Assembly (NCBI GenBank): GCA_034509925.1
Contig: CM067534.1
Coordinates: forward strand, 6,474,001 to 6,538,000
From: Hirudinaria manillensis
Taxonomy: Eukaryota > Annelida > Clitellata > Hirudinida > Hirudinidae
DNA: 64,000 nt
Direction: 5' to 3'
This document shows positions 38,293-52,256 of the stretch, one piece after another; the first letter of the stretch is position 1, and each line of letters starts with the position of its first letter. A model generated the notes under the pieces. It worked only from the letters and a program-made list of their open reading frames with translations. It made no database searches and was not told the origin of the DNA. Position numbers and translations under genes: made by a program.

Positions 38293-38621
38293 TTATATAA
38301 TGTTTATGTTACCTAATAGTACCAGTATGAAGATGTTATTATAGAAATCTTTTTAAAGCGGTCTTAAATCTTTAATAAGCCTTATTATTGACCCAAATAA
38401 AAAATTTATTTACCTATCCGGTAATTAAAATATTTATTATTATTAATTTTATTAACTTAATCTATTAGATTAAAAATTAATTTTTTTAGTTAAATGTTTT
38501 TATTTGTAATGTGTTATTTTAATATTCTAGTGTGTAATTAATCTGTAATTTTGTATTTAATCTGTAACAAATGGACTGACAAGAAACATGCTTTAAGCAT
38601 CGGTGTTGTTATTATTTAATT

Positions 38622-40583
<1,962 letters not shown>

Positions 40584-41186
40584 CTGATTCATTCGGTCAA
40601 CTTTTTGGAAGATTTCCTTTTCTGATTCAAGGAGATCCTTCGTCTTAAGCCCTTTCTTTTGACTTCCTGAGTTCTGTTTTCACATTCAAGCGATTGTCCA
40701 CAGCCACTGATATCCTTAAGACTCACTGATTCTTGTTACATGAGCGTGGGACCAGCCATTGTTAAAGTTTTGTACTTAATAAAAGCACCGCAAATCTTTA
40801 TTCTAGGACTTAAGCGTTTAAACGTAGACCGCAAAGCGAAAATATTGTAATCTGAAATAAATTTTATTTATATTATTTATTCGCAATAGAAGTAACTTGA
40901 TAATTTTATAACTACAAAGCGATTAAGATTATTTATACTACGAATATTTATATACAAAGTCAGAGGTGAGACGTTCAAATAAATTAGGCTCTTTTTAATT
41001 TCATAATTATTGTTATTATTTATTATTATTATTATTATTATTCATTTATTATTATCATTATCAATATTATCATAATTATTATATATTATATATATCATTA
41101 TTATTATTATAGATATTGTTTTTTAAGACTTTAAATAATCAAATTTTAAATTTACCTATAAAAACAGAACTTAAAAGAAAGGAGAA

Positions 41187-44100
41187 ATGAACAAAAGAAT
41201 GCTCTTCGTAATGATTTGTTTCTTTCTGTCACCTCTCGTCAATGGACTGAGCCTGAACAAAGGTATTCAAAAAGTTCACGAATGAATTTATTTATTTAAA
41301 ATATGATAAAATAAATAATTAGAAATAATTTACTGATCATAATTATTTAATAATCTGCTTAAGTCATATTTAATTGAAATTGAGAAAATTGTACTAGAAT
41401 TAAATTGTTATAAAATAAATAATAACTAACAGTAATAATAATAATAATAATAATAATAATCATATTACTACTACTACTAATAATAATAATAATAACAATA
41501 ACAATAACAATAATTACTAAGAAAATGTGAAAATCACAAGAAACATTTTTATAAAGATCATATAGTAAATATTCTTACATTATGATTGAGACTTTAAGTT
41601 ACTTACAGTCCAGTGATAGCATAGAAAAAACGAGAATTTATGAACAGAGATTTTGTGAATCGGTCTTGAATTTTAAGAGACGCAGGATGTCTTTTCTTTT
41701 ATTTTCTCACGTCAAAATTGTTTCAAAACTCTTGTGAGGTCTCAAAACAAAGAAGCGAAACAAGTTTAAGTCTTTGTTTCTTGTTTCTCGGTGTGAAGAT
41801 TATATAAAAAAACACTTCCTGATTCTTCAAAGTTATCGCGGCACAAGGGGTCACAATCTCAAGCTAAAGCAATGCAAATTTTCTACCGACGTCGTCAAAT
41901 ATTCTTTTTGCAATAGGATTGTTAAACCCTGGAACTCATTACCACCTGATTTTATTAATGCTACAACCGTTTCTAGATTCAATGCACTTATAAGAGACTT
42001 TGATCTAAGCAAATACCTTACATATAACTAACTCTCATTGTAGTCATTATCACCACCCTGATTCATACTGTCATTGTAATTTGTCCTTGCTCGAATTGGA
42101 AATCGAAAACTGTGTTAGTGGTCCTATTGGGCCCTTCAGTTTGAATAAATAAATAAATAAATAATAAAGGATACTGAAACTTGTTTTGCAATGTCCTCGG
42201 GACTTTATTTATGCCACCTTTGTCAGTCAATACAATCACGATTTTAAAATTCATTTTCTGAATTCGTGACAGCAGGAAGCCGCAAAATCACCGGCAAAAG
42301 ATTATAAATAAACATTATGAATGGTGAATTAATTGTGAATTGATTTAAAAATATAAAAATATCTTTCAAAACAATGAATAGGCTCAAATTAAGAACGTCT
42401 GCTTCATTAATTTTAAGCACGTATTGGATCACGCTAAAATATTTAGATACTTTATCTCATTTTTGCCAATATACTTTTTTAATATTCATAAATCTTTTAT
42501 TAATAGATAATAATTATTATTAATTAAATATACCATAATTAAATTTACTAATTATATTAAAATATATATAAATTAATTATAGATATTAATATATAATAAA
42601 TATTCACGTATGACCACTTGAATGTTTATTAAAATTATAATTCTTAAAATAACTTTTTAAATTTAAACGTTCAGTTAATCCTGCTGCAATTAACGGCGAT
42701 ATCGAAGAATCTCGTCATGTCTACGTGGAAATCGAGGGTCAAAAGGTCAACACGACACTCATCGGGGTTGGTGTTACAAACGGACCTCATAAGTTTCATA
42801 AACAACGCCACAATGTCACAACCTCACAGTGTCACAATGTCACAACCTCACAGTGTCATAATGTCACAACCTCACAGTGTCACAATGTCATAGCCTCACA
42901 ATGTCACAATGTCATAGCGTCACGATGTCACAATGTCACAAGGACACAAAGTCAACGTCATAACATAGTCAACAATTCTTCACTTGCAGGATAATCATGC
43001 CCCTCGCATAACAGTCAGTGTGGAGTTCAGAAATGAAGTCTTTATTATCGATCTCACTTTGAACACGTGGGTCCATTTTGATGGTCATGTTGAGAGAAAT
43101 TTATGCGATTATAATTATAATTATTATTATTATGCGATTATAAGAAAATATTATGGACATAATATCAATAAAAACAAATAGTAATAATAATAATAACTGA
43201 ATCAAGAAATTATTATGGACATAATATTAATAATAACAACTATAAAAAATAGTAATAATAATAATAATAATAACTGTACCATCCCTCTTTTTCTTCCACA
43301 GCTATCTCTTGTCATCCAGCTATGTGGAAAGGATTATCACAGGAGATGGAGCTGTTTACCGACAAGTCAATCAAGTAATTTATTTATAATTTATTTATGT
43401 ACTAATAAATTTATTTATACGTCTAATTAATTAATTAATTTATTTATTTATATAGCTCTATGTCTAACTGACATAATTACTATGCTTATTATGTTTATAA
43501 AATCTTTATATTTATATCCATATTTCACTTCCAAGCGTATTATATTTATGGGAATATTTTTCAAAAATAATTTTTAATTGCACCATCAACAGAATCAAGA
43601 ATCTTGTTATTACAATGGAAACATACGCAATGAGGTTCACTCGAGTGCTGCCTTCAGTACTTGTAATGGAGTCAAGTACGTTACAATTATGAAGTTACAA
43701 TATAACATTTGTCTTGTAATTTGTACGTCTTATAATGCAACATGTAACATTAATTTTAATATATTATTTAATAGTAATTACTAGCTTTTAAAATGGATAT
43801 ATAATGTCAAATCATAAAAAAAAATCCTTGTTAGACTTAATTTATATTCCTGCCATTCCTGTATTATGATGCATTTTTTAAAACTTTATTATAATTATTA
43901 TTATTATTATTGATAAATAATTAACAATATCATCGACTTTATTTCCAGAGGTTTCTTCGTTCTCAACAACTCGACATTCCACATAAAACCTGTCCAACTG
44001 GATTCAAATTCCTCTCTCGTTGGATTGTACGAAATCAAAAAAGCAAACAACGACCATTTGTCTCAATGGATTTGTGGTGAGTAACCAGGATGAGGATGAC

Positions 44101-47100
44101 AACGACGAATACACTAATTCAAGATGATGTCATTTGACATCCGTGACATTTCTAGAGAAAGACCACATTTGAATTGCTTTGTTTCAGGCGCTGATGAATT
44201 GAAGAAGCAATATAATGAAGTGTCTGTCAAACTGAGAGTGAGTCATTATATTTATAACAATAACAACAACGACAATATCAGTATGGGCTTGTTATTAATG
44301 AGCTCACTTACCTAAAGTTCAATGAATATAAAACCAGTTGCTTCTAAAGAAAAAAAATTGATTGACAACTTCAAATGAAACTCGATTCAAAGTACTTTGA
44401 ATATTGAATAAATTTGAATAAATTATGTTTAGGTGAAGCGCCAAATCATCACTGAATCGTTAGACGGAAAGAAGGTCATCGAACTCTACGTTGTGAATGA
44501 CAACCGAAGGGTAAGTCACGAAAACAGAAACGATATAAAACAACTAAATCATACAATTTATTTCTCTTATATAAATGCCAATAACATAAAATCACATGCA
44601 GTCTTAACACGTAGTTTATAATCCGTTAAATTATATTTCGTAGTTAAATTCTATAGAACCGAATTAATATAAATTCCTATTTCACAGAATCCAAATAACA
44701 TGAAACTAATAATTATTATTCTTACAGCTAAGATTCTTCAACGGAGATTACAACGCTTTGAGTAGGAGTACAAGAGAAATAGTCAACGCAGCCAACTTGG
44801 TACGTGAATCACAAACTAGAAATAAAAAAAAAACTGAAATAAAATTCTTTTAATTTCTTTAAAATAAAATCAAATAATTTTTTCTTCCAGTTATACCAAC
44901 CTGTCGGTTTTTTTATTGTATTGGTGGGTGTTGAACATTGGCAAACTGATCAGATAGAAGTTGTAACAGATTCATCCAAAACGCTGAACAATTGGCACAG
45001 CTACAGAACCAAATACGTTCTCAACAACCACTACAATGACGTTGGCTTCCTTATCTCGTGAGTTGACGATGTAGTGATAAATAAATAAATAAAATAAAAA
45101 ATAACAAAAAATAAAATAAATACATAAATAAATAAATAAGTTAATTAATTAATTAATGTGGTGATAAATGAATAAATAAATAAATAAATAATTTTGTTGT
45201 TATTAACCATTTAATATTAATCCATTTGTAATGCCCTTTGCAGAGGTCAAGCCTTTGATAGCAGCGTATTGGGGCTTGCATCGATTGGATCCATGTGCAG
45301 TAGCAGGGGTTCAGGGGGAATTATGTCGGTAAGAGAACGATTTAAAAAAAAAACCACATAAGAACAAATAAAAATTATTCATAATAATAATAATTATAAA
45401 AAGTTAATAATTTAAAATAAGTATCTAATTGGGATAATTATAAAATTAATTAATTAAAATAAATGACTAATTACGATAATTACACATGAATAATTAATTA
45501 TTTATTTATAATAATTATAAAAATAGATTAAATAAAAATAATTTCTCATTTTCTGTCCAACTGCTTTTGCCTAACTCTACATTTGTGTCTCTATGTTTCA
45601 GGCAATATTAGACAAATCAGCAGTTTCTGGTGCCATCTTGGCCCACGAAATTGGACACAACTTGGGACTTGAACACGATTCTTCAGATTGCAGATGCGAC
45701 ACTCCAGGTGTATCTTGTATCATGTCATCGAGAGCTTCGTAAGTTTACATATTTACTTTAGAGATGATTTAATAGTTGAATATTTATTTTATTAAGACAT
45801 AAGATATATTTTTATTAAAATAGGATTTATATTTTTATTAAAATATTATTTCACATTCGAAGGACTGACAGGCCATCTGTCGAGTTTTCTGCCTGCTCGA
45901 AAGCAAAGCTACAGGAGTCCGTAAACAAAGGTTAGAACTAATTTTGCGATTCCACAATCACGTTGGGTCTTTAAGCTGATTAAAAAATTTAAGCTATTAT
46001 AAAATGATTTCATTTTTTTAAATTACATGTAAATATACGTTTAAAGGTATCGACATATGCCTGAAAGACTTTCCATTGAATCTAAACGAACACTCTCCAG
46101 TTTGTGGTAACGGAATCTTGGAACAAGGAGAGGATTGTGACTGCGGGAGAATGCCATCAGATGTAATACTTTAAGTTTTCCTAAGTGTAACGAAATTATT
46201 TTAAATTTACGTAATTAATCGATGAGATATTTTGAGGAAGCAAAGAAACTAGTATAGAATTGAATGCTTATGACGGTTCTTACGTGGGTATTCTAAGTTT
46301 AAAAAAATTGCTATGGTATAGTATTAATACCTTTTCCTAATAGATGTTTCTGTATTTTTAAATGATATTTTTATAACGACAGCAATGCAATCCATCGTGT
46401 TGCAATCCATCCACCTGCAAATTGATCGGTTCAGCCCAATGTGCCAGTGGATCATGTTGTGAAGTGAACTCTTGCCAGTTGAAACAAGTCAACACACAAT
46501 GCAGGGCATCCATTGGTCCATGCGATCTTCCTGAAACATGCGATGGCCGTTCAGCCTTTTGTCCAAAGAATGTTTATAAACATGATGGACTAAGTTGTTC
46601 TCTTAATGGGGTGAGTGACAGTTACCATAATTGTTTTTACACTTTTTTTTTAAATGTTGAAGTTAAAATATTATGGCACCGAATTACAATAAATTCGTCG
46701 ACATTAAATGTCATAAAATTATAGGTTTGATAAATTACAAATTTCATCTTCTTCCAGGTGGATGCGTATTGTTGGAAAGGTATGTGCAGAACTCACAGGT
46801 CACAATGCCAGGAATTGTATGGTTACAGTGTTTCGGAAAGCAATTCCATTTGTTATCAGGTTTACAACCCGATGGGAAGCATATATGGATGGTGCTCATT
46901 AGCCATTACTGATCAATTAAATTATGGCGGATGTCAACAAGAGTTAGTCTAATTCAAATAAATCATTTTATCGACCAAATAATGATAAATTAATACAAAT
47001 ATAATAAATTTAAATGCAATGAATTAACCCTAACCCTAACCCGATCCCTGACCTTAACCCTAACCCTACATTACCCTTAACACTTAACTCTATCTCTAAC

Positions 47101-49139
47101 CTTAACCTTAATGCTATCCCTGACCTTAATCTTAACCCTAACCCTATTTATTCGTAGAGACGTCATGTGCGGAGCTCTCCAATGTGACACGAACGCAGCT
47201 TCTTTAGTACGCTTCACGAACTACGTCATGCAAACCAACAAATATGCACTTGGATTTCAATGCAAGGGAAGTTTGTTGGATTATGGAAGCCGAGTGGAAA
47301 ATCCGGGAATGGTTCCGAATGGAGCTTCATGTGGATCTGGAAAGGTGATTGTTTTACAAATTTTACAATAAATTTTTTTATATACCTAATTTTTAGTTAA
47401 TCAGTCAATAAATAAATAAATAAATAAATAAATAAACCAATCAATCAATCAAAATCAGGAATCATGAACCAAAAGAAAGGTAGACAGAAGGGGTATTCTC
47501 CCGCTTGTTGATAAATTTATAAATATTGAAATTAATCGCGTTAGGATAGATTTACTTTATCTTTTAGATTGGCTTAAGCATTCAGAAATACTAACCACAC
47601 ATTGATAACATTGATATTCGATTTCAATTCAGATGTGCGTTTCACAAAAGTGCGTCCCAGCGTCAAGTGTTCTTGGCAGAGATCCCTGTCCGAATTGCCA
47701 GCATGGGGTGAGTTTTTTTTCTAAATAAATATAATTAAATATTATTAATAATATACGTGCACAACCACTTGGATATAATATTTGACAAAGCTTAAAAATT
47801 TGTTGATTTAATACTATACCATGTATAATAATTATTATTTATTATTAATTGCTAATACAATATTGAACCTAAAATTAGTTATAAAAGCCTTGTGCCCACA
47901 GAACACAATGACAACGTTGTCTCAAGAAATAACATATTATTTTAAAATGATCATAGTAATAATGCTTCTTCAAACAAATAGATTTGCACCAACGAGGGGA
48001 AATGTCAGTGCTACCCTGGTTATGCTGGACCCAATTGCAACAGACCCGAGAATGTCGAAGATCCTTTAGGTACGTTGGTGAACATTTCTGAATCTGTCAA
48101 AAAACCTTAATTTCCCAACAAGTTCAACGAAGAGCATGACTCCTCAAAAAAATTTTTAAAAAAATCATTTGATTGATTAAGGTTCATTAAAATACCCATC
48201 TGGGACATCTAAAATATCACCTAGCTTTTTGCTCAAAGGTTTAGGACTCTGAGAGATAAAATGTTGAACAATATATTTTCAATGCAGGTGCATTTTTGCA
48301 AAGTTCAACAACAACTACTAGTACAACCACTACCAAGCCCACAACAACAACTACCACAACAACCACCATCAAGCCCACAACAACAACTACTACAACAACC
48401 ACTACCAAACCCACAACAACAACAACTACAACAACCACTACCAAGCCGACAACAACGACCACAAAAAGCACGACCACAACTACATTGCCTACGACAACCA
48501 CCACCATACCAACAAGTACAACAACAACTACAATGATGAGGCCGACAACAACAACGACAACTACAGGTAAGAGTAACTACTGTGTTACCTCTCCAGCGAG
48601 GCAGTGATGCCAAAATAACTACAAATCCAATTGAGAGTTTCCAAAAGATTACAAGAGAACATTTTATTTTACAGTCAGACCGTGGATGCCCAATAACCCA
48701 GTTGATGGAAAAACCACGAGTACACTATTCAAGGGTGAGTTGAAGAGTTTCAGAGGTTGAACGATTTTCAATTTAGCAATTCGGAAAAGATGAACAAAGG
48801 CTGCTCAAAAACACCGTGACCGGATAGGCATCGGGTCTTTGGGTGGATACCCATTGGAGGGATGCTTGACTGAAAAAAAAAAATAATTCAAGTATTCAAA
48901 AATATTTAAAAGTAAATTTCTCAACTTTTTCTTATCCTTTTTCAGAAATTACCTATCTCCGTCAAACTCCGACGCGCTTCCTGAACTACGGCACCACACC
49001 TTCTTACGGTTTCAATAACCCTGCAGGCCCAACTCCATTTGTACCGTTTAATCCACCGGTGTCCACCCAACGACCAAATGCCAGAATAACTCCCACAAAG
49101 TTCAACATGCCGCCGAACGTTTATCGGTGGATTCCTTAG
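41187..49139 (+). CDS. Secreted ADAM-type metalloprotease, copy 1, complete, 22 exons
   Basis: Zinc endopeptidase of the reprolysin (M12B) family. Exons: 41187-41262, 42675-42766, 42990-43066, 43302-43374, 43593-43675, 43949-44076, 44188-44237, 44433-44510, 44728-44799, 44891-45057, 45244-45328, 45602-45738, 45863-45930, 46047-46162, 46383-46610, 46758-46942, 47158-47344, 47633-47707, 47982-48069, 48288-48566, 48675-48734, 48946-49139. They total 2,598 nt (865 residues) and all 21 junctions match in phase. Order: signal peptide (1-20), prodomain with SQWICG as possible cysteine switch, furin site RVKR (193-196), catalytic domain with [12 protein letters not shown] (342-353) and Met-turn CIM, disintegrin domain from [15 protein letters not shown] (about 415) with loop [12 protein letters not shown] (no RGD), cysteine-rich domain (511-634), EGF-like segment (660-688), Thr-rich mucin-like region (689-782) and a Pro-rich tail. 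I see no transmembrane segment, so the protein should be secreted or matrix-bound. Confidence 0.95.
41428..41515. repeat. TAA/CTA microsatellite in ADAM copy 1 intron 1
   Basis: AAT units with CTA and AAC interruptions. Confidence 0.85.
41640..42169 (+). mobile_element. 5'-truncated LINE fragment (CR1/L2-like end)
   Basis: An open frame (about 41774-42031) encodes the C-terminal end of a non-LTR reverse transcriptase protein, with the usual block [20 protein letters not shown] followed by a short helix. About 110 bp of 3' UTR and an (AATA)n tail ending near 42169 follow. That tail type suggests a CR1/L2-like family. It lies in intron 1 of ADAM copy 1 in the same sense. The 5' boundary is uncertain. 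Confidence 0.75.
42808..42955. repeat. TCACAATG/TCACAACC minisatellite in ADAM copy 1 intron 2
   Basis: Degenerate units mixing gtcacaat, gtcacaacctcaca and gtcatagc. The tract fills much of the intron just before the exon at 42990. Copy 2 has nothing like it in the same intron. Confidence 0.88.
47024..47146. repeat. Degenerate CCCTAA (TTAGGG-type) tract inside an ADAM intron
   Basis: About 20 units of the CCCTAA/CTTAAC/CCCTGA type fill the second half of intron 16 of ADAM copy 1, up to ten bases before the exon at 47158. The corresponding intron of copy 2 (62064-62130) is 67 bp and has no such repeat. Confidence 0.85.
48308..48563. repeat. Coding ACA/ACC repeat (Thr-rich region of ADAM copy 1)
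   Basis: Tandem Thr codons broken by Lys-Pro pairs encode a probable O-glycosylated mucin-like stalk. The repeat is coding, being inside the exon 48288-48566. The two overlapping frames rich in Pro/Gln and, on the other strand, Val or Cys are shadows. Confidence 0.9.
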
Positions 49140-51384
49140 GATATTTTTGTATTGATTCCATTGATGTTTTCATTTCAATGTCGATTTTCTCCCGTACTTT
49201 TTACGCCTGACTGATTTTGAATCTTTCATCTGATTGTTAATTTATATATTATATTATATTGTATTGTATTTATTCATTTTGAATCGGTGCATCATCGTTG
49301 GTCATTTTGAGTCCGTCCTCTTTCGCTTTGGTAATCTACATGTCTTTCGTGACGACGACGTTTGCCTATTTCGTATTACCACGATGCGCGTAAACGATTT
49401 ATTTGTCAGAAGTGTTAGGCAAATTTTTTGCAAAAATACTGCATAAACGTTTTTAAGATATTTATTTGGTCCAAATAAATGTTTTACTTTTTCCAAAACG
49501 TTGTTCCTTTGACTTCCTTCGAGTGCCAAAATGGTGTTGCTATCAATTAGATTTTATTCAAATAATTATTAGTTTTAAATTTATAAAAAATAAAATTAAA
49601 AACATTATTAATCATTAATTAGGTAATTATCTTAAAGACTGGATGTAAAGTGTTTATTGCTAAACGAAATCCAAAAACCATGAGACAACCATGGTCATCC
49701 AACTCATCCTATTTTAAGGAAGGTTTTATAGGAAGTTGTGTCTTCCCAGGATTTTACCGCAGTTCGATCAATGCCCAACTCAAGAATGGCAGCCATTATA
49801 AATGGCAAAAAGCTCTGCTAGTTAAAAATAGATTGGCGTTATTTGTGGGGTTTTTCCAAATATTTGTTGGTCTTTATAGTTACTACTTGATTGGACCAGA
49901 AAGTAAACAATTGATAAATTATGACCAAAATAAATAACTGTTGTGGATAATGTAATAATAATAATAACAATGTAAGAATTTTAAGATACAACAATAACTC
50001 ATCACATTGAAACTCAGTCAGAGAAGTAGTTACTTGATCGAAGTATTGTTGAATGTCACGTGTCAACCAAAACTGAAGTTCAATCGTCGTGGAATTTCGA
50101 AAGAAATGAGAAGAAAAGATTGTTCAAAGGATTTTTTTTTCGATTTCTAAGAATTCTAGGTTAAACCGATTTAATTAAAATAGTAATTTAATTAAATAAA
50201 ATAACGTATTAAAATGATAATTCAATCAAATGTCCCATAAAAAGATCTCAGATTATTTCTCAAAGCTCCCAAAGAAATCACGCTTTGCCAAAACATTCAG
50301 GGAAGGGGGAGGTTGTAAAAAATAGCTCCCAGTAATATTTTAATTACTATCAACACTAATTAACATAAATTAACTTATAATTAACCTCATCTGGAACCAA
50401 CAACCTAACTAGCGATTTGCATAAAACTTATGATAGAAATATTATTTGACGTTTTTCAATGTGTTTTTCCACCATTTTTCCTAAAATGGTAGAAAAACAC
50501 GTGACAGGTTGTGACAGCTAACAGTCACTTTGAAGTTAAGCAAAAGATAAAATAAATACAGGAAGAAACACAATGAAATAAAGAAATGCGGATGTAAAAT
50601 GTACGAAAACACGGTAGACACGAATATCAGATGAAAGATCAGAGGTTTTGACAATAGAATTTATTACTTATTGAGGTTTCATGCCTCAAATATTTCGTTT
50701 TGAGATCAACTTCATTGAAATTCAAAAGAATCCGATTTTAGTGACACCAATCACTTTTGATTGGATCAAATAATGCCACAAATTCAATGAAGCTAAGAAT
50801 TGCTTACTCGAGTCAGTGTCTATCAATCCAAATGTCACAGAATAATGTCACATAATAAGCTTGAAATCACAATTGAATAGAAACTAATTTTGAACCATTA
50901 CAAAACTAATTCAGTAAATTGTTGAGAATTAACAACCGTAATGTTACAGTAAAGTCAAATAATATCGTGGCTTCCAAATACCGAATGCTACCCTCTTTCG
51001 GTCTTTCACAATTTCTTAAGCAACTTTTCTTGAAAAAGAATTTATTCCAATACTCTATTTTTATAAAACCTTAGTAATTGTTAATATAATTTAATTTAAT
51101 AAATCTAATATTATGTTATCAATTTAATATTTAATTTAATTAATTTAATATTGTTTAACATGTTTAATTTGCTATTTGATTACTTCAGTTGCTTTTTAAT
51201 ACTTTAATAAACTCATAAACAAAAAATTTATTGTTAACGAATCTATCAATTTATACATCACAACAATCGTTGTTGCTAATGTTAACAACAACAACGACAA
51301 TTTTAAAATTAAAAAATTCATCCACCACTCCTTCCATTTTCTTGGTTCAATCAGAAGCCACAATTCTTCAATAATGATAATAAC

Positions 51385-51416
<32 letters not shown>

Positions 51417-52256
51417 GAAGAAGAAGAGAAAAAACTGGCACCTCTCCCTTAATGAACATCTCTCCTCTTTTAAATACTATTGTATTTATATTTATATTTT
51501 CACCCTGCCCCCTCCAATTGTGTTTCACTCTCTCACTCGGCTTATTAAAGCTTAACACGTGATCGATTGAAGACATTGAGAGATATAACAGAGAAAGCCG
51601 ACTAACGCCGCACGGGTTTAAGACCATTACACCAACCCATACTGAGAGAATTTCTAATAGGATAATTTCTAAATGAAACACATTTAGACTTACTACAACT
51701 AAAAGGTAAGTGATGTTTATTTGTAATTAATCTTTCGAGACAATATAATTCAATCCCGTTTAATTCAAACAACATTTGGACAATACCGGTCCCAATCTAA
51801 CCTTGACTGTCATCCGTTTCTAAATAATAAAACAATGAATGAGGGTGACTCAGATTAGGTTTCGAACGAAGGAAAAGGGAAGGATTGCGCCAGGTGGCCA
51901 CAGGGTCGAGCCACCTCACGTGCGCACCTTCACTTTTCTATCGACGAAAGTGGATTTTCCAGTATTACTCATCGTTTCCAGGTAGCAACGTTTACAGAGT
52001 CAAGAACAACAAAGCAACGACAACCACAACCGACAACAACAGCTGCGGTCCGACATTCCAAAGTCTCGGTTGACGATCTCGAGAGAAAAACATTCAAATT
52101 CGAATCGACATCAGAAATGGCAAGATTTTAAAATCCACGGATCCCTGAAGCAAACCTAGCAGTATTCCTGGTGGCTAAGACTTCAGTATTTCACAATCTC
52201 TCAGGGAACCGAGAAAAGGCTCTTAATTAGTTAGGTCATTCACAAACAAAGCCGAA
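49140..52256. other. Region between the two ADAM genes
   Basis: A polyadenylation signal AATAAA at 49474-49479 lies about 335 nt after the copy 1 stop. An open frame of 95 codons at 49650-49937 (no match recognised, first codon GTG) may be chance or a fragment. AAT repeats lie near 51380-51415. From about 51560 the sequence is less AT-rich and should hold the copy 2 promoter. No other gene is supported. Confidence 0.45.
49474..49479 (+). terminator. Candidate polyadenylation signal of ADAM copy 1
   Basis: Canonical AATAAA in the right position after the stop at 49139. The surrounding DNA is AT-rich, so chance occurrence is possible. Confidence 0.4.

Noticed and set aside
42808..42955. CRISPR-like repeat array
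   Set aside because: The units are short, degenerate and contiguous without spacers, in an intron of an animal gene; it is a minisatellite.
49650..49937. Plus-strand frame of 95 codons between the ADAM genes
   Set aside because: Starts with GTG in the track frame, has no recognised family, and no splice context; it may be chance or a degraded fragment, so it is mentioned only under the intergenic entry.
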